This document shows, one piece after another, positions 34,825 through 43,870 of a DNA stretch of 64,000 nt. The position numbers were made by a program, and so were the translations under genes. This stretch comes from Saprospira grandis DSM 2844 (GTDB lineage: Bacteria > Bacteroidota > Bacteroidia > Chitinophagales > Saprospiraceae). The DNA lies in contig NZ_JH719942.1 in assembly GCF_000275825.1 (NCBI RefSeq), positions 1,690,993-1,754,992 of the forward strand, read 5' to 3'. Position 1 is the stretch's first letter. Every line of letters begins with the position of its first letter. The notes under the pieces are model-generated. The model saw only the letters and a list, made by a program, of their open reading frames with translations, was not told the origin of the DNA and made no database searches.

Positions 34825-34833
34825 GTTCTTGGC
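34825..34833. repeat. 9-bp target-site duplication, right copy
   Basis: GTTCTTGGC, identical to the left copy. Confidence 0.93.
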
Positions 34834-34841
34834 TAGAAGAA

Positions 34842-34875
34842 AGGGGCTGTCGCTAGTAGCGACAGCCCCTTTTTG
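34842..34875 (+). terminator. Intrinsic terminator of the transglutaminase-like gene, now displaced
   Basis: AGGGGCTGTCGCTA pairs with TAGCGACAGCCCCT, followed by five T. Without the IS it would lie about 20 bases after the stop at 33726. Confidence 0.85.
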
Positions 34876-34918
34876 GGTTTTGGGCCTTCATCCAGCTAAG
34901 CATTTAGTACCATTTTCG

Positions 34919-35195
34919 GTCCTACAGGCCCCGAAGGGGCCGCAGGCTGAGGGATGGTAGGGGGTGGCCGAAGGCCAGACCGAGCTTTTTTGAGCAAAGC
35001 GAAAAAAAGCGACAACAAGGCTGAAAGCCGCAGTTCGATGACCAAAGGGAATAACGGCCGAGCGAACAGCGAGCCCCCGCACAGCCCGACCCGACCGATA
35101 ATTCATGAGGGGTTCAACCCTCATTTTATATAGCTTCGCAAAGCGATACCGCTTTGCGCTGGGTTTCAACCCGACGGAAGGGGCAGCCCCAAAAA
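34919..35195 (-). repeat. Bracketing repeat R12 (type B, head right, with modules C and D)
   Basis: GGCTGAGGGATGG tail and GGCAGCCCC head with two insertions: module D (CGACAACAAGG..CGCAGTTCGATGACC) within the core and module C, a three-hairpin unit (ATGAGGGGTTCAACCCTCAT, GCAAAGCGATACCGCTTTGC, GGGTTTCAACCC), before the head. It ends 4 bases from the hydrolase gene. Confidence 0.9.
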
Positions 35196-35198
35196 CAG

Positions 35199-36074
35199 TT
35201 AGTCCTTAGTATAATTATTGGCCAATTCCAGCAAGCGATCACGGATTAACTCGTAGCGGTTCCAGATCAGGAAGTGGTTCATTTTATCTTGATAGAGGCT
35301 ATCTACAGGGGCCTTCGTTAGGGCTTTTTCAGCGAAATAAGAGTTTTCTATGGGAACAATCTTATCGTTTCGGCCATGGACCAAAACCGTTTCATTTTCT
35401 AAATTTTCCCAAAGCGGCAACATCTCTTCTAGCTCCTTGGCATGAGCCAATTTCTCTTTATTGGCCACCTTAAACGAGCGGGGCAAGGGCCAGTTAAAAA
35501 TGGTATAGCGCATGGGGTAATTGAACCAGAATACCTTCTCGTGCTCGGGGTCTAGGGCCGAGGCCAAAAGGTAAAGCGGGCCCGTCTGCTCGGGATAATC
35601 CATGGCCAGGCGAACAGCCACCGGCCCACCATAAGAATGGCCGACCAAAATAGGCGGTTTTTTGTATTGATTGAGGGCCAAAACGGGCGCCAGATAGCGG
35701 GCCTGCTCGGCAATAGAGGGTAGCGCTTTGCCAAAATTAGAATAGCCATAGCCAGGGCGATCTACGGCCAAAAGATGATAATTTTGGTACAAACTGCTAT
35801 CCTGCAAATACTTCATATAGTCCTGAGAAGAACCCGGCGCCCCATGAATAAAAACAATGGTCGGGGCATCTTCTGGCCCTAATTCCAGATAGCGAATGGT
35901 TCGACCATCCAATTCATAGCGGCCAATTTTGGGCTTGATAGGCAGCTTTTTAAACTTCTTTTGGACCTTTTTGTCCGACATTCTAAATTGCATACAGGCA
36001 TCTGAAATAAAGCTCAAGCCCAGAAAAAGGCTAAATAAAAGGCCGATTTTACGCCATTTTTTCCATCGCATCAT
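35199..36074 (-). CDS. Alpha/beta-fold hydrolase
   Basis: 291 residues with a hydrophobic N-terminus (about 10-28) that may be a signal or lipoprotein leader (SDAC). Motifs: VFIHGAPGSS (oxyanion loop), VGHSYGGPVA (nucleophile elbow, Ser), HGRNDKIVP (acid) and KMNHFLIW (His). All triad positions are present. It could be an esterase, lipase or epoxide-type hydrolase; nothing narrows the substrate. It ends 4 bases before R12's head. Confidence 0.87.
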   Translation of the reverse strand: MMRWKKWRKIGLLFSLFLGLSFISDACMQFRMSDKKVQKKFKKLPIKPKIGRYELDGRTIRYLELGPEDAPTIVFIHGAPGSSQDYMKYLQDSSLYQNYHLLAVDRPGYGYSNFGKALPSIAEQARYLAPVLALNQYKKPPILVGHSYGGPVAVRLAMDYPEQTGPLYLLASALDPEHEKVFWFNYPMRYTIFNWPLPRSFKVANKEKLAHAKELEEMLPLWENLENETVLVHGRNDKIVPIENSYFAEKALTKAPVDSLYQDKMNHFLIWNRYELIRDRLLELANNYTKD

Positions 36075-36137
36075 TATCGCATTAGTTGTAGTGGGGAAAT
36101 CTAAACTCTTTACGGAAAAAGAGGCCTAGCGGTCGAT

Positions 36138-37034
36138 TTAGCGGGTCAGTTTTTGGAAGACCTGCTCAATGCTAGAACGTTCGGGCACCAGCTCGAGCAA
36201 GCTCAGCTTTTGGTCTACCGCAAAGCGGAAAAGCGCTTCTCTTAAATCGTTTTTTTGGCTAGAGCTGAGCAAAAATGCGCCTCCGCCAAGGGGTTCTACT
36301 TGGCCCAATTTCTCTAGTTGTTGGCGGCTCACTTTTTCTTTGAAAAGCACCTTTACTCTTTGTTCTTGCCCCAATTTCGTCTGCAAATTGCTAATGCGGT
36401 CATCGGCCACCAATTTACCGCGGTTCAGGATGAGCACCCGATCGCAAAGGGCCTCAATTTCTTGCATAATATGAGAAGAAAATAAAACGGTTTTCTCCTC
36501 CCCTAGTTGGCGCACCAGCGCCCGAATTTCCACCAATTGGTTGGGGTCCAAACCAGAGGTCGGCTCATCTAAAATTAGCACTTCGGGATCATGCAAAAGG
36601 GCCTGCGCTAGGCCCACCCTTTGGCGATATCCGCCCGATAAACTCCCAATCAATTTATGCGCTTCTCCGCTCAGGCCCGTTTGCTCAATCATCTGATCTA
36701 CCCGCGCTTTTTTGCGGTCCAAACGATGCAAACCTGCAATAAAAAGCAAATATTCTCGCACATACATATCCAAATAAAGGGGATTATCTTGGGGCAGATA
36801 GCCCACTCTTTTGCGCAGTTCGTCTCCCTCTTTTTCGATATCAAAACCAGCCACAAATGCCCGTCCAGAAGTAGGTGGAATAAAGGTGGTCAGCATTTTC
36901 ATCGTGCTGCTTTTCCCGGCGCCATTAGGCCCCAAAAAGCCGAGAATTTCGCCTTTTTTTAGTTCAAAACTCAGGTTATCGACGGCGGTTTGCTCGCCAT
37001 ATACTTTGCTCAGATTTTCTACAACTATTGACAT
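36138..37034 (-). CDS. gldA: Gliding motility ABC transporter ATPase GldA
   Basis: 298 residues. Walker A GPNGAGKSS (about 35-43), signature LSGGYRQR, Walker B LILDEP and switch His SSHIMQE are all present. The opening VYGEQTAVDN and the run YLPQDNPLYLDMYVREYL match what I know of GldA of gliding Bacteroidota, where it energises the GldFG permease. gldF and gldG are not next to it here: a hydrolase follows at 63 bases and repeat R13 lies upstream. A different ABC-2 exporter ATPase is an alternative reading. Confidence 0.8.
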   Translation of the reverse strand: MSIVVENLSKVYGEQTAVDNLSFELKKGEILGFLGPNGAGKSSTMKMLTTFIPPTSGRAFVAGFDIEKEGDELRKRVGYLPQDNPLYLDMYVREYLLFIAGLHRLDRKKARVDQMIEQTGLSGEAHKLIGSLSGGYRQRVGLAQALLHDPEVLILDEPTSGLDPNQLVEIRALVRQLGEEKTVLFSSHIMQEIEALCDRVLILNRGKLVADDRISNLQTKLGQEQRVKVLFKEKVSRQQLEKLGQVEPLGGGAFLLSSSQKNDLREALFRFAVDQKLSLLELVPERSSIEQVFQKLTR

Positions 37035-37047
37035 GCTATTTCTTTTT

Positions 37048-37280
37048 ATTTTTTTGGGGCCTCCGATTTTATAAAAGGCGGCGGTTACTCCTTTCAGTCG
37101 TCGAACTGCGGTCTAAAGACCTTGTTGTCGTTTCAGGGCTCGCTGTTATTTTGGGGCCTCCGCAGCAAAGCTGCGGCGCTACGTTTCAGGGCTCGCAGGT
37201 CTGCTCGGCCCTTCGCTTTTTTTCGCTTTGCTCAAAAAAGCTTGGTCTGGCCTTCGGCCACCCTTCCACATCGCTAGGCC
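37048..37280 (+). repeat. Bracketing repeat R13 (type A, head left, compound)
   Basis: Two heads in tandem: a short first unit with module D (GGTTACTCC, GTCGTCGAACTGCGGTCTAAAG, CTTGTTGTCG), then a full unit at about 37150 with slot 1 GCAGCAAAGCTGC, AT-rich slot 2 and tail CATCGCTAGGCC. It lies 14 bases from the gldA start. Confidence 0.9.
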
Positions 37281-37294
37281 GAGGAGGCTTGGCC

Positions 37295-39556
37295 TTATTC
37301 CCTGCCTCGATATTGGCCCAAAGCGTAGGCCGCCAAGAGCAGGCCCAGAAAAAGGGCTAATCCCCATAGGTAATGGGCAAAATTGGCGGCTTTCCAGTTT
37401 TTGGACAAGCGGTTTTCTTTTCGTTTTTTGCTGTATATGGGATTTTCTTGGCCGGGGCTACCTGCATTGGGCTCCTTTTTCCAGTTGAGGGCAAAGTTGC
37501 TTCTTTGCAGATAGGGATGTTTTAGGGCCAAGGACAAAAATAAAGAATCTTTTGACTTTCCCAGCTTGTAGCTCAGGCTATCTACCAACTCATTTTGGGC
37601 ATAGAGCAGGAGCTGATCGCTTTTGGCGCCTAGGCCAAAATTAAGGCCGCTCCAAAGCTGGCCCGAGAAGTTTGGAAAGCGCTTTTTAAAGCCTAGGCTA
37701 TCTCGACAAAGGACCAAATAGGCCCCAGCGGGCAGTTTGCCCGCTGCAAATTGGTAGCGATGGCCCTTTTCATCTTCTAAAGCATATTTTTCTAGCTGCA
37801 GTGGTTGGGCGCTGGCGTTAAAAAACTCAATCCAATCGCCAGCTAGGGAATCTCGGCAGCTAAACTCATTAACAATCAGGTCTCGTTTTGGGGCCAGCTC
37901 AAAAACGGCGGTAATATAGAGGCTATCTCTCGCTTGGGGCGGCAGTTTTAGTATTTGCTTCTCATGGCGTTGGCCGTTAATGATCCAATGCGAGAACCTT
38001 TGGTCCAGATAGGGCTGCGCCTTTAGGCGCAGCCCTATGCCCTGAAAATAGAGGCCATGGGCTAGGCCTTCTGTATTATATAAATCATTGAGACGGATAA
38101 AGCCATCTCCTGATGTTTGAATGATTAAGCTTTGTTGGGGACCAAACTCTGGAAAAAACTCGGCTAAGAATTGGGCCATATAGGCGGGGCGTTTGTGGGC
38201 AAACTCGGCCATCTCCTGCATGCGGTTGGTCCAGAGGCTATGGTGCAATTGCCAGCGCAATTGGTGGCGCCAGAGTTCGGGAGTAAGGACTTGGCCCATA
38301 CTATCTAGGCGGTTGCAGAGGCGTTCTGCTTGAAAATGGCCATTAATTCGGTCGCAAAAACGCTTTAAAAACGCTTGGCGAAAATCTTGATTTTTGAGCA
38401 ATTGGCGGAGCAAAAAAGTGGACCAGGGCGGATTGGGCCAGCGGGGGCCCTTGGCTTCCGTATGAAACTTCAGGCTATTAAAGTTGTAGCCGCCTTTACT
38501 ATAAAAGCCAAAGCCATAATCGGTATCATAGAGCAGCCATTGCCAGCGGCCATTGGCTGTTTGGGGTCGCCAAAACTTAATATTTCCGCCAGCGTCCTGA
38601 TTATCGGCATAGATTTGCATAATTTGATAATCCATAAAATTTTGGATATCCATCCAGCGGCCAACTTGCGCATAATGTTGGCTATCGGCCAAATCATGTT
38701 GTTGCATATAATTGCGCAGGCGCAAATAGTGGGCGGAGCTGCCCGCATTAACATTCAGGCTATACTCCATAAGGTCCAGACTATCTTTATCTACCCCATA
38801 ATGTTGTTCGAGATAGCGGGCCGTCAATTTTTCTCGGACATTGAGGATGCCCCAATACTGCCCATTAATGTAGACCCTAGCGGGGCGGTAGGCTTGAACG
38901 CCTAGGCCCAGATCTTGGCCCAACTGGCTAATAAAAGCATCTCGGAGCTGGCTGCCTTTAAAGCCACTGCCTGAATTTCGGAGGATGAGGCGTTTATACT
39001 TCTTATAGGGTAGATCTGGAAAAATGGGGTATTGGATCCATTTGGTCCCATAAGAAGAGCGGGCATAAATGGCTAGAGACTTTTGTCTGTAGGCTCGGCT
39101 ATTGCCACCAAAAATGCTGAGACCAACGGGGCCTTGCCAGAGCAGGCCGCTACTATCTATTAATGCTAATTGGGCGGGGACCTCTTTCTTTTGGTAAAAG
39201 TTGGCGCCCTTATAGGGAAAGAAAGGCCAAGCGCGGGGGCCTTTGCTATAAATTCCTTTATCATCATCCCAGAGCAGTTTGGGTTGGACAAAAAGGCTAA
39301 TCGTAATTAATTGGCTGGGGGCTTCTTGGACCAAATAGCTACGATAGCTTAGGCTATCGCCATTTTGCCAGATGGCAAATTGGGGTCTTTGGAGCAGGGT
39401 ATCTAATGGTCCTTGGAGGAGTTGGGGCGGAGAAAAGAGTTGAAGGCTTTGGTTATCGGTTAAATGAATGGGCAGCTCTTTGGCATAATAGGCCGAAGGC
39501 GGAACTTGGGCAGAGAGCAGATTGGTCCAAAACAGCAGAAAAAACCATAGGCGCAT
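37295..39556 (-). CDS. CotH-kinase-family secreted protein with lamin-tail domain
   Basis: 753 residues. Signal peptide (ending LLSAQ); CotH-like domain (about 150-420) with LRNSGSGFKGSQLRDAF, YINGQYWGILNVREK and WLLYDTDYGFGF; then a lamin-tail domain (about 585-680: IVNEFSCRDSLAGDWIEFFN); a C-terminal transmembrane helix (about 728-745) followed by basic residues. CotH proteins phosphorylate other coat or surface proteins. The C-terminal anchor suggests it is held on the cell surface or inner membrane. Bracketed by R13 and R14. Confidence 0.85.
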   Translation of the reverse strand: MRLWFFLLFWTNLLSAQVPPSAYYAKELPIHLTDNQSLQLFSPPQLLQGPLDTLLQRPQFAIWQNGDSLSYRSYLVQEAPSQLITISLFVQPKLLWDDDKGIYSKGPRAWPFFPYKGANFYQKKEVPAQLALIDSSGLLWQGPVGLSIFGGNSRAYRQKSLAIYARSSYGTKWIQYPIFPDLPYKKYKRLILRNSGSGFKGSQLRDAFISQLGQDLGLGVQAYRPARVYINGQYWGILNVREKLTARYLEQHYGVDKDSLDLMEYSLNVNAGSSAHYLRLRNYMQQHDLADSQHYAQVGRWMDIQNFMDYQIMQIYADNQDAGGNIKFWRPQTANGRWQWLLYDTDYGFGFYSKGGYNFNSLKFHTEAKGPRWPNPPWSTFLLRQLLKNQDFRQAFLKRFCDRINGHFQAERLCNRLDSMGQVLTPELWRHQLRWQLHHSLWTNRMQEMAEFAHKRPAYMAQFLAEFFPEFGPQQSLIIQTSGDGFIRLNDLYNTEGLAHGLYFQGIGLRLKAQPYLDQRFSHWIINGQRHEKQILKLPPQARDSLYITAVFELAPKRDLIVNEFSCRDSLAGDWIEFFNASAQPLQLEKYALEDEKGHRYQFAAGKLPAGAYLVLCRDSLGFKKRFPNFSGQLWSGLNFGLGAKSDQLLLYAQNELVDSLSYKLGKSKDSLFLSLALKHPYLQRSNFALNWKKEPNAGSPGQENPIYSKKRKENRLSKNWKAANFAHYLWGLALFLGLLLAAYALGQYRGRE

Positions 39557-39642
39557 AAGGGAAGCGATTAGCGGATCAAGATACAGAATATAATCTAGGG
39601 GGAGGTCTTATTTTGGGGTTGGGAGAGAGCGCCAAGCGCAGG

Positions 39643-39869
39643 GCGGTCCATTTGGCCTAGCGATGTGGAAGGGTGGCCGTCAGGCCAGACCAAGGCGGCA
39701 AAGCCGCCGCAGGGCCGAGCAGACCTGCGAGCCCTGCAACGTAGCGCCGCAGCTTTGCTGCGGAGGCCCCAAAATAACAGCGAGCCCTGAAACGACAACA
39801 AGGTCTTTAGGCCGCAGTTCGACGACCGAAGGGAGTAACCGCCGCAGCTTTGCTGCGGAGGCCCCAAAA
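39643..39869 (-). repeat. Bracketing repeat R14 (type A, head right, compound)
   Basis: Mirror image of R13: one full type A unit (slot 2 GGCGGCAAAGCCGCC, slot 1 GCAGCTTTGCTGC, head GAGGCCCC) followed by a short module D unit with its own GAGGCCCC head. R13 and R14 thus share the same compound form. Confidence 0.92.
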
Positions 39870-39937
39870 GAGGTGGATTTAAACAGCCCTTAACAGCTCA
39901 AGTTATTAAATTACAAACTAATCTGAATACTTTTTGT

Positions 39938-39945
39938 TAGCTTTG
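39938..39945 (+). promoter_or_regulatory. Candidate -7 box (TAGCTTTG) for the Nfu gene
   Basis: Exact TAnnTTTG, about 50 bases upstream of the ATG; no clear TTTG 19 bases earlier. Confidence 0.4.
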
Positions 39946-39996
39946 TAACTGATCTAATTAAAGGGCCAAGAAAGGCCAAAAACACTGAATACGACT

Positions 39997-40620
39997 ATGG
40001 AAAATACCGTAGAAAACAAGCGTCCGCCTGTGATGCTGTATACTGAGCAAACGCCCAATCCGGAGACATTAAAGTTTGTGACCAACCAAATGTTGTACCC
40101 CAAGCGCACGGCTGATTTTAAGGATGAGGACCGTGAATTGGCGGAAGAATGGTCGCCATTGGCGGCGGCTTTATTTGCTCAAACGGGAGTAAATGGGGTA
40201 TATATTTGCAACAACTTTGTGACCATTACGAAGGGGCACAACTTTGAGTGGGCCGACATCATGTTGGAGCTTAAGAGTTTCCTTAAGAACTACTTGCAAG
40301 AAGGGAAGGCAGTTATTAAGGATGGCTTTGATGAGGTTCAGGCGGCACAGAAGGCTGAAGAAGAGGAGCATTATGAGGGAGAAGAGGCAGAGATTGTGGT
40401 CAAGATCAAGAATATTTTGGAGACCTATGTTCGTCCGGCTGTAGAAATGGATGGCGGGAACATTGAGTTTAAGGCCTACAAAGATGGGATTGTGAGTGTA
40501 GTGATGCAGGGAGCTTGTAGTGGTTGTCCGTCTTCTTCGGTAACTTTAAAAACGGGAATTGAGGGCATGCTCAAGCGGATGATTCCTCAGGTAAAAGAAG
40601 TTAATGCGATTATGGGTTAG
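39997..40620 (+). CDS. NfuA/Nfu-type iron-sulfur carrier
   Basis: 207 residues. N-terminal Nfu domain (about 12-105; TEQTPNPETLKFVTNQ) and C-terminal NifU domain with the cluster-binding CSGC (Cys174, Cys177) inside GACSGCPSS. It passes 4Fe-4S clusters to apoproteins. The order of domains is the mitochondrial/Bacteroidota type, not that of E. coli NfuA. A strong terminator follows. Confidence 0.92.
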   Translation: MENTVENKRPPVMLYTEQTPNPETLKFVTNQMLYPKRTADFKDEDRELAEEWSPLAAALFAQTGVNGVYICNNFVTITKGHNFEWADIMLELKSFLKNYLQEGKAVIKDGFDEVQAAQKAEEEEHYEGEEAEIVVKIKNILETYVRPAVEMDGGNIEFKAYKDGIVSVVMQGACSGCPSSSVTLKTGIEGMLKRMIPQVKEVNAIMG

Positions 40621-40654
40621 CCTAGCGTTAATCAAGATATAATTTTGTACTTTT

Positions 40655-40701
40655 AAGGTTGTTCGGAGGGGTTTCGGCCTTATCGAGCAACCTTTTTTTT
40701 T
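40655..40701 (+). terminator. Intrinsic terminator of the Nfu gene
   Basis: GGTTGTTCG pairs with CGAGCAACC (one G-U), then nine T. Confidence 0.87.
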
Positions 40702-40719
40702 GTATATAAAATAGAAAGA

Positions 40720-41442
40720 ATGATTGGACAGAGCGGCATGCGGCTACCGGAGGTAGTCAAGAACTTAATTATCATCAACGTGATCATGTACATTGTGGCC
40801 ATGATTTTTCCGGAGATGAATAATATGTTTGCCATGTATCCTATAATGAGTGAGCATTTTCGGCCCTATCAGGTGGTGACGCATATGTTTATGCACTCGC
40901 AGTATAGCATTACGCATATCTTTTTCAATATGTTTGCCCTTTATATGTTTGGGCGAGATGTAGAGTGGCGGATGGGGGCCAAGCGTTTTTTGCTTTTTTA
41001 CATCATTACGGGATTGGGGGCTGTTTTTCTTCATCAGTTGGCGGGCTACGTAGAATTTCAGTATGCCTTAGAGGGTTTAGATTCTGCGGTTAGAGATCAA
41101 TTTTTGGAAGAGGGGACCTACAATCGGAACATATCTCCTGATGTTCGGGACCAGCTACAGTACGCCTATGACATTATGAATGTGCCGGCGGTGGGAGCTT
41201 CTGGGGCTATTTATGGGGTATTGGCGGCCTTTGGGGCCTTATTTCCGAATAGGATGATCATGTTATTGATTCCCCCGATTCCGATGAAAGCCAAATACTT
41301 TGTATTGATTATGGGAGGATTAGCCTTATACATGGGATTTTCTGGGCAGCAAGCTGGGGTAGCGCATTTTGCGCATCTGGGCGGGGCTCTTTTTGGTTAT
41401 TTGATGATTTGGTATTGGAAAAAAGCGGGAAAGCTCTATTAA
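40720..41442 (+). CDS. Rhomboid-family intramembrane serine protease (copy 1)
   Basis: 240 residues with about six transmembrane helices. Active-site Ser161 in GASGAIYG and His in AHFAHLGGALFGY; the oxyanion-side HMFMHSQYSITHIFFNMFALY loop is the usual helix-2 signature. Cleaves single-pass membrane proteins within the bilayer. A 40-residue cytoplasmic or periplasmic loop (about 108-148) before the active site is longer than minimal rhomboids. Tandem with a second rhomboid gene. Confidence 0.92.
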   Translation: MIGQSGMRLPEVVKNLIIINVIMYIVAMIFPEMNNMFAMYPIMSEHFRPYQVVTHMFMHSQYSITHIFFNMFALYMFGRDVEWRMGAKRFLLFYIITGLGAVFLHQLAGYVEFQYALEGLDSAVRDQFLEEGTYNRNISPDVRDQLQYAYDIMNVPAVGASGAIYGVLAAFGALFPNRMIMLLIPPIPMKAKYFVLIMGGLALYMGFSGQQAGVAHFAHLGGALFGYLMIWYWKKAGKLY

Positions 41443-41541
41443 ATTTTGTATTTTTTGAAACTGATTATTCCTCTTTCTATTTAATAAACAGCAACTTATT
41501 TGATCAAATTCATTTGTCACACTCCCCAATCACATTAAAAT

Positions 41542-42504
41542 ATGACCACTCTTTGGCAAGACTTAAAATATAATTATCAGCGAGGCAACTCTGTCATTCG
41601 GCTTATCATGTTGAATATTGCGGCACATTTGGGCCTTAATATTTTGCTACTCCCTTTCTTTTTGTTTGGCATTTCGGCTGAAACCTATTGGGCGGAGGTA
41701 CAAAACTGGCTCTACCTGCCGGCTGATGCGAGCAAACTATTGATTCGTCCTTGGACCTTATTTAGCTATATGTTTTTACATAGCGGCATTTGGCATTTGC
41801 TCATGAACATGCTGGTGTTATATTGGTTTGGTCGTTTGCTCAACAACCTGCTTAAGGATCGGCAAATTTGGGGTATTTATTTATTGTCGGGTCTTAGTGG
41901 AGGGCTCTTCTTCTTATTGTCCTACAATCTCTTCCCCGCTTTTTATGGCCAAAGTAGTACGGCTGTAATTGTTGGGGCCTCTGCGGGGGTGATGGGTGTA
42001 GTACTAGCCGCTGCCGCCCTAACGCCCAAGGCCAGCATGCGTTTTATTCTGATTGGGAATGTCCAATTGCAATATGTGGCCCTGGCCTTTGTTTTGATTG
42101 ACCTCATTTCGGTTTCGCTCAATAACTCGGGCGGGCATCTAGCGCACCTAGGTGGTGCCATTATGGGTTGGTTATTTATTTACCTACTCCGAAAGGGGCG
42201 CGATCTTTCTCTTCCTCTTAGTCCCCTTTTTGAGGGCCGCCAAGCTAAAGTGACGCCCAAAAGTCGCCCTCGGCCCAAAATGGCCTACCGCAAAACGGAA
42301 AGCAGCAGCATGCAAGCCTCGGCCCAAAGCCAAACGAGCAATAATAACTATGGCGGCTATAGCCGCAGTTTTGCCCAAAAATACCGACATCTCAGTCATC
42401 AGGAATGCGTAGATGCCATTTTGGATAAGATACGAAGCTCGGGCTATGATAGCCTGACCAAAGATGAAAAAACCTATCTGGATGAAAGCAGCCAGAAGAA
42501 ATAA
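41542..42504 (+). CDS. Rhomboid-family protease (copy 2) with C-terminal extension
   Basis: 320 residues: rhomboid core with Ser147 in GASAGVMG, His in GHLAHLGGAIMGW, and HSGIWHLLMNMLVLYWFG. After the last helix comes a basic, Ser/Gln-rich linker and a small C-terminal motif, KYRHLSHQECVDAILDKIRS with YDSLTKDEKTYLDE, a conserved tail I have seen on Bacteroidota rhomboids. It keeps all catalytic residues but differs from its neighbour in loops, so divergent substrates are likely. A strong terminator follows. Confidence 0.92.
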   Translation: MTTLWQDLKYNYQRGNSVIRLIMLNIAAHLGLNILLLPFFLFGISAETYWAEVQNWLYLPADASKLLIRPWTLFSYMFLHSGIWHLLMNMLVLYWFGRLLNNLLKDRQIWGIYLLSGLSGGLFFLLSYNLFPAFYGQSSTAVIVGASAGVMGVVLAAAALTPKASMRFILIGNVQLQYVALAFVLIDLISVSLNNSGGHLAHLGGAIMGWLFIYLLRKGRDLSLPLSPLFEGRQAKVTPKSRPRPKMAYRKTESSSMQASAQSQTSNNNYGGYSRSFAQKYRHLSHQECVDAILDKIRSSGYDSLTKDEKTYLDESSQKK

Positions 42505-42509
42505 AACCA

Positions 42510-42541
42510 AAAGCCTCCTTTTTTTAGGAGGCTTTTTTTTT
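42510..42541 (+). terminator. Intrinsic terminator after the rhomboid pair
   Basis: AAAGCCTCCT and AGGAGGCTTT around a six-base T loop, followed by a T-run. Confidence 0.92.
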
Positions 42542-42648
42542 GCACTTTTTTCTCCTCAAACTACCATCTACAGCCTTTTTCAGCCCCCTAGGATTGGCAG
42601 AAAAAGAAACCTAACTCAAAAATATTTACGAAAAAAGTTAGATATCTC

Positions 42649-42679
42649 TTGCGTATTTAAAAAAGTCGCCTTACATTTG
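42649..42679 (+). promoter_or_regulatory. Candidate promoter of radC (TTG, N20, TACATTTG)
   Basis: TTG at 42649-42651 and TACATTTG at 42672-42679 fit the Bacteroidota -33/-7 pattern with about normal spacing; the start codon is 30 bases further. Confidence 0.5.
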
Positions 42680-42709
42680 AGTAAACGATAACAGAAAAAC
42701 AATTAGCGC

Positions 42710-43438
42710 ATGGATAAACCTACTGTAGCCCAAGAACGCAGCTACCGCCATCGGCCAATAACGGAATGGGCTGTTGGGGAGCGACCAAGAGAAAAGTTTT
42801 TGGAAAAAGGAGGAGCTCAACTGACTGATGCCGAGCTCATTGCCATTTTGCTTAGCTCTGGTTGCAGTGGCAAAACGGCTGTAGAATTGGCCCGCGAAAT
42901 TCTCAAAAAGGTAGAGAATAATCTGCAGGTTTTGGGCGAACTATCTCATCGAGAACTAAAGGGATTTGCGGGGGTGGGCCAGGCCAAAGCCATACGCATT
43001 GCGGCGGCTTTGGAATTGGGGCGAAGGCGCCAATTAGCGGCACTTCCGGCTCGGCCTATTATTCGGTCTTCAGCAGAGGCTTACCGCCTAGCGGCCCCCT
43101 TACTGATGGACCTTCCGCATGAAGAGTTTTGGGTGCTTTTGCTCAACCGGGCCAATCGAGTGTTGGCCAAATTACAATTGAGTGAAGGCGGCTTGGCCAG
43201 CACGGCTGTAGACCCCAAAAAAATCTTCCGCCGAGTCTTGGAGTATGAACGCGCCTGTGCCCTGATTTTGGTCCACAATCACCCCTCTGGCAATAAACTG
43301 CCCAGCCAAGCAGATATTCAGCTTACCGAAAAGCTCTGCCAAGGCGCCCGCATTTTAGATCTGCAGGTTTTGGACCATATTATTGTTGCAGCTACCGACT
43401 ATTGCAGTTTTGCCGATGATGGCTTTATGCCCTCTTAG
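42710..43438 (+). CDS. radC: RadC-family JAB-domain protein
   Basis: 242 residues. An N-terminal helix-hairpin-helix region (about 70-105) precedes the JAB/MPN metal-binding motif HNHPSG (189-194) and the trailing Asp of SQADIQLTEK. The family was first linked to DNA repair, but the role is disputed. The JAMM residues (Glu, two His, Asp) look complete. It is preceded by a recognisable promoter and followed closely by the four-helix-bundle gene. Confidence 0.92.
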   Translation: MDKPTVAQERSYRHRPITEWAVGERPREKFLEKGGAQLTDAELIAILLSSGCSGKTAVELAREILKKVENNLQVLGELSHRELKGFAGVGQAKAIRIAAALELGRRRQLAALPARPIIRSSAEAYRLAAPLLMDLPHEEFWVLLLNRANRVLAKLQLSEGGLASTAVDPKKIFRRVLEYERACALILVHNHPSGNKLPSQADIQLTEKLCQGARILDLQVLDHIIVAATDYCSFADDGFMPS

Positions 43439-43504
43439 CGAGACCCCACAGAAAAAGAAACACCCCTAGCGATTCTTATTGCTCACCCCAATTATATTTA
43501 ACTT

Positions 43505-43870
43505 ATGGCTTACCCCAATTTTAAACAAAGTTTGGTCTGGCAGAAAACAGCAGGCTTCTGTAAAGCCCTACAGCTCAGCCTAAACAGTTGCGAGCAAAGC
43601 TGGTATAAAGACAGCCTTTTGCTCACCGCCAGCCGAGCGGTCAATCAAGTTGCCTTGGGCCAAGAACAATTTCATAAAATGGCCCAAGAACAATACCTCT
43701 TAGATGCTCGACAAAGCCTGAGCGAATGCCGCAGTATGCTGGCCCTAGGCCTAGAACTGCAGTTGCTGCGGCCCAATACCCAAGAAGAACTAGAAGCTAA
43801 GGCCAATGAGGCCGCCGCCGTTCTTTATGGCCTCGTAAAACATTTGCGCAAACAAAGCGCTGCCAATTAG
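43505..43870 (+). CDS. Four-helix-bundle protein (23S intervening-sequence-type)
   Basis: 121 residues. The pattern FKQSLVWQKTAGFCKALQ, then helix 2 with RAVNQVALGQEQF, then LLDARQSLSECRSMLALGLEL and a final helix matches the four-helix-bundle family first seen as ORFs inside 23S rRNA intervening sequences. Here it stands alone on the chromosome, not in an rRNA gene. Function unknown. It is divergent in the conserved SIPANIAEG turn (reads ASRAVNQVALGQ). Confidence 0.75.
   Translation: MAYPNFKQSLVWQKTAGFCKALQLSLNSCEQSWYKDSLLLTASRAVNQVALGQEQFHKMAQEQYLLDARQSLSECRSMLALGLELQLLRPNTQEELEAKANEAAAVLYGLVKHLRKQSAAN

Noticed and set aside
38375-38905. 176-codon frame opposite the CotH gene
   Set aside because: Antisense shadow of a gene with clear domain motifs.
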